Source of the DNA: Bacillota bacterium
Lineage (GTDB): Bacteria; Bacillota; Bacilli; Alicyclobacillales; SLC66
Reading direction: 5' to 3'
DNA length: 64,000 bases
NCBI GenBank assembly: GCA_021820975.1
Contig: JAKADA010000009.1
Location: 1-64,000, forward strand
Under the pieces are notes generated by a model. It saw only the letters and a list, made by a program, of their open reading frames with translations, had not been told where the DNA came from and did no database searches. The translations under genes and the position numbers were made by a program. Shown here one piece after another: positions 56,136 to 64,000 of the stretch. How positions within the stretch are numbered: position 1 is the first letter of the stretch; each line of letters opens with the position of its first letter.

Positions 56136-57062
56136 TTATTCTGCTTGAAAAAGGGATGTGCTCAAGTATCGTTCCCCGTTTGACGCTGCAATTGTTACCA
56201 CATTGTGCCCAACTCCTAATTCTCGTGCTACGGTAAGTGCGGCAAAAACAGATGCACCAGAGCTGATCCCACACAAGAGCCCCTCTTCACGAGCAAGCTT
56301 GCGTGCTGTTTCAAATGCGTCATCAGCTGATACCGTGACAATTTGATCAATAATTTTCGTGTCAAGGATGGATGGTACAAAACCAGCGCCAATACCTTGT
56401 AATTTATGAGGTCCAGCTTGTCCACCCGATAACACTGGTGAATCTGTGGGTTCCACGGCGATAAGACGGCAAGATGGTACATGCTTCTTAAGAATATGCC
56501 CTACACCAGTAAGTGTTCCTCCTGTGCCTACCGCAGACACAAAAGCATCTATTTTTCCATCCATTTGTGAAACGATTTCAGGGCCTGTCGTTTCGATATG
56601 AGCTTCTACATTATCAGGATTACTAAATTGCTGTGGCATAAAATAACGTTCCGGATCATTTGCAACGATTTGTTCAGCCTTTTCAATCGCACCGCGCATG
56701 CCCTGTACGCCTGGCGTTAGTACAAGATCTGCTCCGTAAGCGCGAAGCAGACTCCGACGCTCTGAGCTCATCGTGTCTGGCATCACAAGAATGGCACGAT
56801 ATCCTTTCGCTGCTGCAACCATGGCAAGACCGATGCCGGTGTTGCCACTTGTTGGTTCTACAATCGTATCACCAGGGTGCAACTTCCCCGCTTTTTCTGC
56901 GGCTTCTACCATCTTTAAAGCAATGCGATCTTTGACACTACCGCCTGGATTCATCCATTCCAGTTTAATAAAAACATCAGCAGATGCATCACCAACCATG
57001 CGACGCAATTTGACAATCGGTGTTCGACCAATCAACGCAGTTAAGTTATCAATAACGTCCAT
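56136..57062 (-). CDS. cysK: Cysteine synthase A (O-acetylserine sulfhydrylase)
   Basis: 308 residues, fold II PLP enzyme making cysteine from O-acetylserine and sulfide. The PLP lysine is K44 in [12 protein letters not shown]; the phosphate cup is [13 protein letters not shown], followed by [14 protein letters not shown] and the serine of [15 protein letters not shown]. The ATG overlaps the hslO stop (TAATG). In B. subtilis cysK also follows hslO. Confidence 0.95.
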   Translation of the reverse strand: MDVIDNLTALIGRTPIVKLRRMVGDASADVFIKLEWMNPGGSVKDRIALKMVEAAEKAGKLHPGDTIVEPTSGNTGIGLAMVAAAKGYRAILVMPDTMSSERRSLLRAYGADLVLTPGVQGMRGAIEKAEQIVANDPERYFMPQQFSNPDNVEAHIETTGPEIVSQMDGKIDAFVSAVGTGGTLTGVGHILKKHVPSCRLIAVEPTDSPVLSGGQAGPHKLQGIGAGFVPSILDTKIIDQIVTVSADDAFETARKLAREEGLLCGISSGASVFAALTVARELGVGHNVVTIAASNGERYLSTSLFQAE

Positions 57063-57973
57063 TAGTGCGTTCCCTCCTCTGTTTTAGCGTCAATTTCTTG
57101 AATCAATTCCTCTAGCTCAGATCCCGAAAATTGATAATGTTCTTCACAAAAATGGCATATCAGTTCTGCTTGACCTTGATCCTCTAAAAGACTAACTAAT
57201 TCGTCCTTACCTAAGGAAACCAAAATACCAGCTAATCGCGGTTTACTACAAGTACATGCAAAATGAACTGGTTGTTCATCTAGGAGTTTATAGTCTGAAC
57301 CAAAGATCCGCTGTAAAATGTCAATTAAGGATTCACCCGCATCAAGCATGGTTGTCATACTGGGCAACGTCTGTAATGCGGTTTCCATGTCCGAAACCAC
57401 CTGTTCTGTGGCACCTGGAAGTACTTGCAAAATGAGACCACCGGCGCTTTTTACAGAATAGTCTCGATCAACAAGAACGCCAACTGACACCGCTGATGGC
57501 GTTTGTTCGGAAACGGCAAAATAATAAGTGAAATCTTCGCCAAGTTCTCCAGAAACTAATGGTACACTGCCTCGATAAGGTTCACGCAACCCCATATCTT
57601 TAATCACAGACAAAGAGCCATCCGTTCCAACAGCTTGACTTACGTCGAGCTTGCCATTCGCTTTAAGTGGCAATTCAATATGTGTTTCATCGGCATATCC
57701 CCGAACAGTACGTTCCCCTGTAGCGACGACAATCATTTTCCCAATCGGTCCATCACCTTGAATTTGAATTGTCACTTGATGCTCATTATTTTTTAAAGTC
57801 GATCCCAAGATAGCTCCTACCGTTGCCGTTCGACCCAATGCCGCTGTCACAACTGGCCACAAATCATGACGTCGTCGCAACTCTTCGACAAGATTTTTCG
57901 TCGAACAAACATAAGCCAGTATGGATCCTGAAAATCCTGTAGCTGTTATAATCCGATCTTCTGTATAATTCAA
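57062..57973 (-). CDS. hslO: 33 kDa redox-regulated chaperone Hsp33
   Basis: 303 residues from the TTG at 57973, which overlaps the coaX stop (TTGA) and follows AAGGAGGG; the frame stays open 11 codons upstream. N-terminal substrate-binding domain ([32 protein letters not shown]) and C-terminal redox switch with the four zinc cysteines, FACTCSKPR and CHFCEEHY. When oxidised it loses zinc and becomes a holdase for unfolding proteins. Confidence 0.95.
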   Translation of the reverse strand: MNYTEDRIITATGFSGSILAYVCSTKNLVEELRRRHDLWPVVTAALGRTATVGAILGSTLKNNEHQVTIQIQGDGPIGKMIVVATGERTVRGYADETHIELPLKANGKLDVSQAVGTDGSLSVIKDMGLREPYRGSVPLVSGELGEDFTYYFAVSEQTPSAVSVGVLVDRDYSVKSAGGLILQVLPGATEQVVSDMETALQTLPSMTTMLDAGESLIDILQRIFGSDYKLLDEQPVHFACTCSKPRLAGILVSLGKDELVSLLEDQGQAELICHFCEEHYQFSGSELEELIQEIDAKTEEGTH

Positions 57974-58752
57974 ATCCCTATACCCTCCTTGCGATGTCTT
58001 GACCACAAAAGACGCAATCCCTTTAAGGTAAGGTAAGGATCAACGACGTCAATCGCTTTGGTCTCTGCCCCAAGTAAATGAGCTAAGCCCCCTGTAGCCA
58101 CCACTGTATACCGTAAAGGCAGTTCTCGCTTGATGCGAGTAACCACGCCTTCCACGAGTCCTGCATAGCCAAAGATGGCACCAGCTTGCATGGCCTCAAC
58201 CGTATTGTGTCCAATAACCGTACGTGGACGAGTAAGTTCAACACGGGGTAATTTTGCTGCCCGTTCAAAAAGCGCTTGGGCTGAAATCTGTATACCAGGG
58301 ACGATCAATCCTCCCTGATAGCGACCTTCTTCATTGACAACGCAAAACGTCGTTGCTGTACCAAAGTCGATAATGATGGTAGGTGCCCCATACTCATTGA
58401 TAGCTGCAACGGCATTGACGATTCGATCAGCACCGACGTCACGCGGCGAATCATAATCAATAGGCATCCCTGTGTCGGTATCCGGTGTCACAGCAAAGAC
58501 CTTGCAGCCAAAATGGTTGCTAAACATGTGTTGTATCACAGGTGTAAGCGGCGGGACAACACTGGATATAGCGATCCCTCCGATAACGGAGGGATCGAGT
58601 GACGCATCAGACAACAACGATTTGACGTAAATCCACCACTCATCAGCGGTACGTTCACGCACAGTTTGCAATCGCCAATGGTAACGTAATTGTAGTTCGT
58701 CATATACACCGAGCACGATATTGGTATTACCGATATCGACGACAAGTAGCAC
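57970..58752 (-). CDS. coaX: Type III pantothenate kinase
   Basis: 260 residues, ASKHA-fold kinase for the first step of coenzyme A synthesis. Motifs: LLVVDIGNTNIVLGVYD (phosphate 1), SSVVPPLT, the pantothenate-binding DVGADRIVNAVAA, IIDFGTATTFCVV with the catalytic Asp region, and GGLIVPGIQIS. It is the monovalent-cation-dependent type, feedback-resistant. GTG start after GGAAGGCG. First gene after the ftsH terminator and coupled to hslO. Confidence 0.94.
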   Translation of the reverse strand: MLLVVDIGNTNIVLGVYDELQLRYHWRLQTVRERTADEWWIYVKSLLSDASLDPSVIGGIAISSVVPPLTPVIQHMFSNHFGCKVFAVTPDTDTGMPIDYDSPRDVGADRIVNAVAAINEYGAPTIIIDFGTATTFCVVNEEGRYQGGLIVPGIQISAQALFERAAKLPRVELTRPRTVIGHNTVEAMQAGAIFGYAGLVEGVVTRIKRELPLRYTVVATGGLAHLLGAETKAIDVVDPYLTLKGLRLLWSRHRKEGIGI

Positions 58753-58775
58753 ACTCTTCGCCTTCCTCTTTTAAG

Positions 58776-58804
58776 AAGGTGGGTGCCGTCGCGGCACCCA
58801 CCTT
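58776..58804 (-). terminator. Hairpin terminator after ftsH
   Basis: AAGGTGGGTGCC and GGCACCCACCTT make a perfect 12-bp stem with a 5-nt loop, 11 bp after the ftsH stop. On the minus strand TTCTT follows, a moderate T-tract; some readthrough into coaX is likely. Confidence 0.75.
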
Positions 58805-58814
58805 TTCATACTAT

Positions 58815-60704
58815 TTAGGACAACGAGGGGGTTGGATCATCGCCGAATGTCCCACGTCCATTGATGGTAAGTTTCGGACCATCATCTTTATCGGCATTTT
58901 CCACAAAACGACCATATTCCATCAGTTGCCTTACTTGTTCCCCATCTAGGGTTTCCTTCTCAAGCAACGTCGTTGCTAACAGATCAAGCTTGTCACGACG
59001 TTCCGTCAAGAGACCGCGCGTACGCTCATAGCACTCGTCAACAATCGCACGCATTTCCTTGTCAATCTCATAGGCGATTGCATCGCTGTAATTCGGTTCT
59101 GATGCGATATCCCGTCCTAAAAAGACCTGTCCTTGGCGATGCCCAAACTGCATAGGACCCAAACGCTCGCTCATGCCAAATTCCACAATCATTCGCCGGA
59201 CCGTTTCCGTCACACGCTCCAAGTCATTCGAAGCACCGGTGCTGATCTCGCCGAGTACGATCTCTTCGGCAACACGACCACCTAAAAGTTCAACTACACG
59301 ATCAAGTATATCTTCTTTCGTCATAAAGCTACGGTCCTCTTTAGGAAGACTGACAGTATAACCACCTGCCATACCCCTGGGAATAATCGTTACTTTATGT
59401 ACGATCGTACCATTTTTCAAGAAGTAGCCCGCAACCGCATGTCCACTTTCATGAAAAGCAACCAGCCGTTTTTCTTTATCACTGATGACACGACTGCGTT
59501 TCTCAGGACCTGCCATCACGCGATCGATCGCATCGTCAATCTCATCCATGTCAATAATCAGTTTATTGCGTCGCGCTGTGAGCAAAGCCGCTTCGTTAAG
59601 TACGTTCTCTAGATCCGCACCCGTAAAGCCTGGTGTACGCTTAGCGACAATATCAAGCTTTATATCTTTCGAGATTGGTTTGTTTTTAGCATGAACACGT
59701 AAAATCTGCTCACGTCCACGCACGTCCGGACGATCTACGGTAATCTGCCTGTCAAAACGTCCAGGACGCAACAAAGCAGGATCTAAGATATCCGGTCTAT
59801 TGGTGGCTGCAATGATGATAATCCCTTCATTGACCCCAAAGCCATCCATTTCAACAAGCAATTGATTCAACGTTTGTTCGCGTTCATCATGTCCACCGCC
59901 AAGTCCCGCACCACGCTGGCGTCCTACGGCATCAATTTCATCGATGAAGATAATACAAGGAGCGTTTTTCTTCGCATTTTCAAACAAATCCCGTACACGC
60001 GAAGCACCAACACCAACGAACATCTCAACAAAGTCAGAACCGCTAATGCTAAAAAAGGGAACGCCTGCCTCACCAGCAACAGCTCGAGCTAGTAAAGTTT
60101 TACCGGTACCCGGAGGACCGACTAATAAAACGCCTTTCGGAATACGAGCGCCTACAGCAGAGAATCGTCTTGGGTCTTTTAAAAATTCAACAACCTCAAT
60201 GAGTTCTGCCTTTTCCTCATCGGCTCCTGCAACATCTTCGAACGTGACACGTTTTTTCTCTTCGGTATAAAGTCGCGCTCGACTTCGGCCAAAGTTCATT
60301 ACTCGATTGCCGCCGCCTTGCCCTTGATTGAACAAGAAGAAAAACATCACGGCTAAAAGGATAAGTGGCACAATGCTACCGAGTATAGTTAGCCAGGTGG
60401 ATTCTCGCGCCGGCGAATTAATCGTTACATCTGGCAATTGACTGATTTGATTAACCAGTGTATCACTGTATAACGCCCGAGAGGTAAACGGTGTATTATT
60501 CGTAAGAACGCCATCGAGTTGCAATGTAGTTCCGTCTGTCGTAACTTTGACACTTTTTACTTCGTGATTCAGCATTTCTGTATGGAATTGGCTCCAGGTA
60601 AGTGGTTGCCGTTGATTTCCGTACAGCACAAACTGAAACACACCAATAATCACCAATATGAGAATCAAATATAATACTAAGCTCTGGTGAAAACGCTTCG
60701 GCAA
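58815..60704 (-). CDS. ftsH: ATP-dependent zinc metalloprotease FtsH
   Basis: 629 residues. Two N-terminal membrane segments ([18 protein letters not shown] and [20 protein letters not shown]) enclose an extracytoplasmic domain. Then comes the AAA ATPase: Walker [14 protein letters not shown], Walker [35 protein letters not shown]. The M41 protease has the zinc site HESGH in [15 protein letters not shown] and the third ligand in SNDLERVT. It degrades misfolded membrane and regulatory proteins. The TTG start follows GGAGGTAAGG. Position between hpt and coaX is conserved. Confidence 0.96.
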   Translation of the reverse strand: MPKRFHQSLVLYLILILVIIGVFQFVLYGNQRQPLTWSQFHTEMLNHEVKSVKVTTDGTTLQLDGVLTNNTPFTSRALYSDTLVNQISQLPDVTINSPARESTWLTILGSIVPLILLAVMFFFLFNQGQGGGNRVMNFGRSRARLYTEEKKRVTFEDVAGADEEKAELIEVVEFLKDPRRFSAVGARIPKGVLLVGPPGTGKTLLARAVAGEAGVPFFSISGSDFVEMFVGVGASRVRDLFENAKKNAPCIIFIDEIDAVGRQRGAGLGGGHDEREQTLNQLLVEMDGFGVNEGIIIIAATNRPDILDPALLRPGRFDRQITVDRPDVRGREQILRVHAKNKPISKDIKLDIVAKRTPGFTGADLENVLNEAALLTARRNKLIIDMDEIDDAIDRVMAGPEKRSRVISDKEKRLVAFHESGHAVAGYFLKNGTIVHKVTIIPRGMAGGYTVSLPKEDRSFMTKEDILDRVVELLGGRVAEEIVLGEISTGASNDLERVTETVRRMIVEFGMSERLGPMQFGHRQGQVFLGRDIASEPNYSDAIAYEIDKEMRAIVDECYERTRGLLTERRDKLDLLATTLLEKETLDGEQVRQLMEYGRFVENADKDDGPKLTINGRGTFGDDPTPSLS

Positions 60705-60785
60705 TTCCTTACCTCCTCTCGGTCAAGGCGGCAATATTGTACCATACTCGCTGTTAAAAAACACGCCACGGATCGTCCCTTGTCC

Positions 60786-61328
60786 TTACTCAACCTCATA
60801 AACACTGCGTTTGAGAACTCCTACATAAGGCAGATGACGATAGCGTTCCGCAAAATCCAGTCCATATCCCACTAAGAACTTATTAGGTACGGTAAAACCG
60901 CAATAATCCGGTTTAATTGGGACTTTACGCCCTTCTGGCTTATCAAAAGCTGTCGCTATGCGAATGCTTTTTGCACCACGGCGAAGCAGTGTGTCACGCA
61001 AGTACGTCAACGTCAAACCGCTGTCTACAACATCTTCAACAATCACTACATCTCGGCCTTGTAAAGGCACATCAAGATCTTTCAGAATGCGTACCACGCC
61101 AGACGACTGCGTGGAAGCACCATAACTCGATGTTGCGATAAAATCCAACTCAATAGGTATATCGATATGACGAACAAGGTCAGCTAAAAAGATAACCGCC
61201 CCTTTTAAAACGCCTACTAAAAGCGGCGTTGACCCTTTGTAGTCCTCGGCGATGCTTTGTGCAACCTCCTTCACACGCTGAGAAATTTGCTCGCCGGTAA
61301 ATAAGACTTCCTCCATATCGTTTCTCAA
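60786..61328 (-). CDS. hpt: Hypoxanthine phosphoribosyltransferase
   Basis: 180 residues. It salvages hypoxanthine (and guanine) with PRPP. The PRPP-binding motif is VVIVEDVVDSGLTLTYL; LLVGVLKGAVIFLADLVRHI and FVAT-like DFIATSSYGASTQSSG (flexible loop) precede it, and VGYGLDFAERYRHLPYVGVL ends the protein. The TTG start at 61328 has GGAGG eight bases upstream; an ATG four codons later also fits. Between tilS and ftsH, as in B. subtilis. Confidence 0.95.
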   Translation of the reverse strand: MRNDMEEVLFTGEQISQRVKEVAQSIAEDYKGSTPLLVGVLKGAVIFLADLVRHIDIPIELDFIATSSYGASTQSSGVVRILKDLDVPLQGRDVVIVEDVVDSGLTLTYLRDTLLRRGAKSIRIATAFDKPEGRKVPIKPDYCGFTVPNKFLVGYGLDFAERYRHLPYVGVLKRSVYEVE

Positions 61329-61352
61329 AAACCCTGCCTCCAGAACATACGA

Positions 61353-62759
61353 TTAAATTTGCGGCGTTATGCACACATATTGTACAGGTCCCCGGTCAAT
61401 TCCCGAAAGCAAGCGGTGCCTGCTTCTTACGAGACCCGGAACGAAAAGCACTTGGTCATTAATGAGGAGAACGGGATACCCTTCCCTCATTTCCTTTGGC
61501 ACCTTCGCATCAATAAACACATCAGATAGTCGTTTGCTACCTTGCATGCCCAGTGGTTCGATACGATCGCCAACCGCAAACGAACGTAAGACAATCTGAT
61601 CCCCTTGTTGGCGTTCAAACCACACTTCCCACTTCGATGCAATCAGTTTTTTGGGTGCAGTAGCAGGCTGCGCTTGCACTATCCATCTGAATTTTGCAAG
61701 GCAAAAAAAAGATGACCAATCAAGGGTCACTGGTGCAAACGATACAATCGACTCTTGATGAGAAACTGCACGCGAAATGCGAAATCGTCCATACTCACGT
61801 AAAACATCGTATCCATGTCCACAAGATAGGCGATGACTGCCTAATCCTGAGGCAAGCAATCGAATGTCTTCCACTTGAGAAAAGCGCCAAGTAACAGATG
61901 GCTCAAGATACTCTAATAGTAATTTAATACAGCGGCGTTGTAAAGCGCGAGCAAGACCAGAAAACGACGAAAGAGAACAAGACACCGATTCTTTTTCCAA
62001 CGTGACGTTTTGCTCGATAAAAGTCCTAGTCACAAGAAGCAAATAATCGTCTTCCTGTGCACTAACCTCGCCAAGGCGTAAAATGGCTTCGTCCACCTGC
62101 GGATTATAATTTGCTCGGAGATACGGTAAGAGTTCATGGCGGATACGGTTCCTGCTATACGTCTTATCTTGATTGGTTTCATCCTCAGCAAATGGGACAT
62201 CATGCACAGTAACATACTCACGCAAATCTTGCTTTGATAACGAGAGAAATAAACGAAAAAGGTGATGCCTACCTAAAGAGCGCTTTTGCGGTATGCCACG
62301 CAGTCCGGAAATGCCTGTCCCACGAAGGAAGTGAAAAAGCACCGTCTCTACTTGATCGGATCGATGATGAGCCGTGATGATCGTGCATGTACCATAGCGA
62401 TCAGCAACTTGTTGCAATGCTTCATAGCGCAAACGACGAGCCGTCGTCTCCACGGACTCTTTATAGACTTCCTGCTGTTGCAAGACATTCACATAAACAA
62501 GTTCGAAATCTATCTTATAGCGAAGCGAAAATTGTTCAACGAGGGCAGCATCACGATCAGCACTTGAGCCACGGATGCCGTGGTGCACATGACACGCAAC
62601 CAGCATGAATGGAATCGTTTGTCGCAATTCCTGTAACCAATGCAGCATCGCCATCGAGTCAGCACCCCCGCTGACAGCGGCAATAACGATTGACGAGTCT
62701 TGTAAAGTCGAAGAGAGTTCCTTCATGAGGTATTCATTTATGGATTGGGGAAATGTCAT
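61353..62759 (-). CDS. tilS: tRNA(Ile)-lysidine synthetase
   Basis: 468 residues. An N-type ATP pyrophosphatase with the PP-loop SGGADS at residues 30-35 and VACHVHHGIRGSSADRD, followed by the middle TilS domain and a C-terminal TilS_C domain (about 390-460: GDRIEPLGMQGSKRLSDVFI, PVLLINDQVLFVPGL). It converts C34 of tRNA-Ile(CAT) to lysidine so that it reads ATA; the probable substrate tRNA is encoded at 50925-51001. GGAGGAAGCGTC precedes the ATG. It overlaps the upstream ThrE-like gene by 26 bp. Confidence 0.94.
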   Translation of the reverse strand: MTFPQSINEYLMKELSSTLQDSSIVIAAVSGGADSMAMLHWLQELRQTIPFMLVACHVHHGIRGSSADRDAALVEQFSLRYKIDFELVYVNVLQQQEVYKESVETTARRLRYEALQQVADRYGTCTIITAHHRSDQVETVLFHFLRGTGISGLRGIPQKRSLGRHHLFRLFLSLSKQDLREYVTVHDVPFAEDETNQDKTYSRNRIRHELLPYLRANYNPQVDEAILRLGEVSAQEDDYLLLVTRTFIEQNVTLEKESVSCSLSSFSGLARALQRRCIKLLLEYLEPSVTWRFSQVEDIRLLASGLGSHRLSCGHGYDVLREYGRFRISRAVSHQESIVSFAPVTLDWSSFFCLAKFRWIVQAQPATAPKKLIASKWEVWFERQQGDQIVLRSFAVGDRIEPLGMQGSKRLSDVFIDAKVPKEMREGYPVLLINDQVLFVPGLVRSRHRLLSGIDRGPVQYVCITPQI

Positions 62760-63180
62760 GACGCTTCCTCCAAATCGATTTCGCCAGAACGCCTGAAATT
62801 GCGATACCTGAAGCTAGCGCCCCAGCAACTAGAGCTGTTTCAGTTGCCATTGAGATACCGACTAAATATTCGTGAACAACAAATGCCTTCATTGCTGCAT
62901 AGGCGGTCATCCCTGGTAGAAGTACAACAATACCTGGTACGGCAAAGATGGCAACAGGCATACGCAGCGTTCTTGCAAAAGCCTCACTTAGTAGCGACAC
63001 AACAATACTTGCGACAAAACTAGCCACAACAGGATTGGTGCCATAATGCATCGCTGCTGCATAAAACAACCATGATACCATGCCTAGGATACCGACAGGA
63101 ATAATAGCTTTCTTTGGGATTTGATACAAGATCGAAAATGATACGGTAGCCACAATACTTAACAGGGTGATCGTGATCAA
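62734..63180 (-). CDS. Threonine/serine exporter, small subunit (ThrE_2/DUF3815)
   Basis: 148 residues with four to five membrane segments: TITLLSIVATVSFSILYQI, GILGMVSWLFYAAAMHYG, VVASFVASIVVSLLSEAFAR and FAVPGIVVLLPGMTAYAAMK with the family's LVPG-type motif. It corresponds to the C-terminal half of ThrE (YjjB in E. coli). Together with the upstream gene it forms a two-part exporter of small amino or organic acids; the true substrate is unproven. The TTG start follows GGGGGTG. Confidence 0.86.
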   Translation of the reverse strand: MITITLLSIVATVSFSILYQIPKKAIIPVGILGMVSWLFYAAAMHYGTNPVVASFVASIVVSLLSEAFARTLRMPVAIFAVPGIVVLLPGMTAYAAMKAFVVHEYLVGISMATETALVAGALASGIAISGVLAKSIWRKRHDISPIHK

Positions 63181-63202
63181 GGTGGCACCCCCCTATTATT
63201 AT

Positions 63203-63967
63203 TCAATAAAAATGCGCACTCAAATCCAGAGCCAAGGCAACGGCTACAGCAATAGCTCCTGAAATAAATAATGCTTCTGCACCTCGAGCTACACCTGAGA
63301 GTAAATCTCCTGCAAGTAAATCGCGGATAGAATTCGTGACAGACATACCGGGCAATAAGGGAATAACGGCACCAATCACAATAGCGCCTTCGGTAGTGGA
63401 TTTGGTCACAACACTGATCGTAGCTCCAAGAAGGGATGCAGCTAAAGAGGCTAGAAGAACAGCCAAAAACCCAGGTACATAATCCGATAGCCATTCCATC
63501 ACAAGTTCAGAAAGTAATCCAGCAATACCTCCTGAAATGAAGTCAATACCATGTCCGCCAAAAAACAGCGTGAAACTCCCACTAGAGATAAAAGCTGCTA
63601 ATCGACATACCCAAGCTGAGTACAGTGGTGCTGCCTTTTCAATACGATCAAGTTCTTGTAGAGCATCCTCAATATTGCATCGTTGTCGTTCAAAGCGACG
63701 TGACAAGTCATTGATCGCACTGACCTTATCCAAGTTTAATGTTGTCTGACCTTCCATACGATGGAGTTTGGTGATGCTACCGTTTGGTGTTGACATAGAA
63801 ACAAAGATACCCGTTGGTGTTACAAAACTTTGTATTTGGTGCGAATCCATACCTGCACCGATCGCCAGATGCCGAATTGTCTGCTCCACCCGCGATGTCT
63901 CTCCGCCGTACTGCAGCAATAACGCCCCGGCCCGCATACAAAGAAGAAGAATCTCCTCCTCCTTCAA
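63203..63967 (-). CDS. Threonine/serine exporter, large subunit (ThrE/DUF1212)
   Basis: 254 residues from the TTG at 63967, five bases after GGGAGGG; the frame extends a few codons further upstream. N-terminal cytoplasmic part with MRAGALLLQYGGETSRVEQT and GMDSHQIQSFVTPTGIFVSM (ThrE signature), then five membrane segments (LAAFISSGSFTLFFGG, GAIVIGAVIPLLPGMSVTNS). It is the YjjP-like partner of the gene downstream, 22 bp away. Confidence 0.87.
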   Translation of the reverse strand: MKEEEILLLCMRAGALLLQYGGETSRVEQTIRHLAIGAGMDSHQIQSFVTPTGIFVSMSTPNGSITKLHRMEGQTTLNLDKVSAINDLSRRFERQRCNIEDALQELDRIEKAAPLYSAWVCRLAAFISSGSFTLFFGGHGIDFISGGIAGLLSELVMEWLSDYVPGFLAVLLASLAASLLGATISVVTKSTTEGAIVIGAVIPLLPGMSVTNSIRDLLAGDLLSGVARGAEALFISGAIAVAVALALDLSAHFY

Positions 63968-64000
63968 ATCGGACCCTCCCAGTTGTATCACGTGCGCAGT

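Overview
The window is a stretch of chromosome from a low-to-mid GC Gram-positive bacterium of the Bacillales. Gene order is close to Bacillus subtilis in two blocks (yerC-pcrB-pcrA-ligA-gatCAB-dgkB-rlmD, and tilS-hpt-ftsH-coaX-hslO-cysK-folP-folK-yazB-dusB-lysS). Eukaryal/archaeal-type ProRS, homodimeric GlyRS, an aa3-type quinol oxidase and a PHS-type transporter fit an environmental, possibly acidophilic Alicyclobacillaceae-like lineage; that placement is inference. Start codons are often GTG or TTG behind strong Shine-Dalgarno (SD) sequences.

Layout. 1-3.2 kb is a wrecked accessory patch: an N6-adenine DNA methyltransferase cut off by the end of one IS3-family element, a complete second IS3-family element, and a frameshifted HTH regulator. 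3.2-18 kb is a housekeeping block on the minus strand (rlmD, dgkB, gatBAC, wecA/tagO, ligA, pcrA, purK, purE, tRNA-Pro, pcrB, yerC, a Fur-family gene, a small XRE gene). 18-27 kb carries a GNAT protein, proS, an XRE gene, pepF, an NCS1 permease, glyS and an unusual two-domain methyltransferase. 27-31 kb is the qoxABCD quinol oxidase operon. 31-38 kb holds an SDR39U1 epimerase, a flavin reductase, marC, serC and a BmrCD-like heterodimeric ABC exporter. 38-42 kb is a small sugar/polyol catabolic set (two Gfo/Idh/MocA dehydrogenases and a TIM-barrel isomerase) with a cre/LacI-type operator. 42-50.5 kb is accessory: ArsR plus a phosphate-symporter-like MFS, msrB, pirin, a TetR gene with tandem operators facing two decayed SDR genes, a broken DinB gene, and a two-gene ABC transporter. 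50.7-64 kb is the second housekeeping block: four tRNAs, lysS, greA, dusB, yazB, folK, folP, cysK, hslO, coaX, ftsH, hpt, tilS and a split ThrE-type exporter.

No large new defence or biosynthetic system is visible. The most interesting signals are: (1) the greA control region, with a consensus sigma-A promoter whose -35 box is the spacer of a 12-bp perfect palindrome, a terminator-like leader hairpin and another perfect hairpin between greA and lysS; (2) a methyltransferase with a ~240-residue N-terminal domain I do not recognise, directly after glyS; (3) a PHS-type transporter paired with an ArsR regulator; (4) tandem TetR operators that now guard two decayed dehydrogenase genes; (5) a structured 3' region after a dehydrogenase gene with two mutually exclusive stems.
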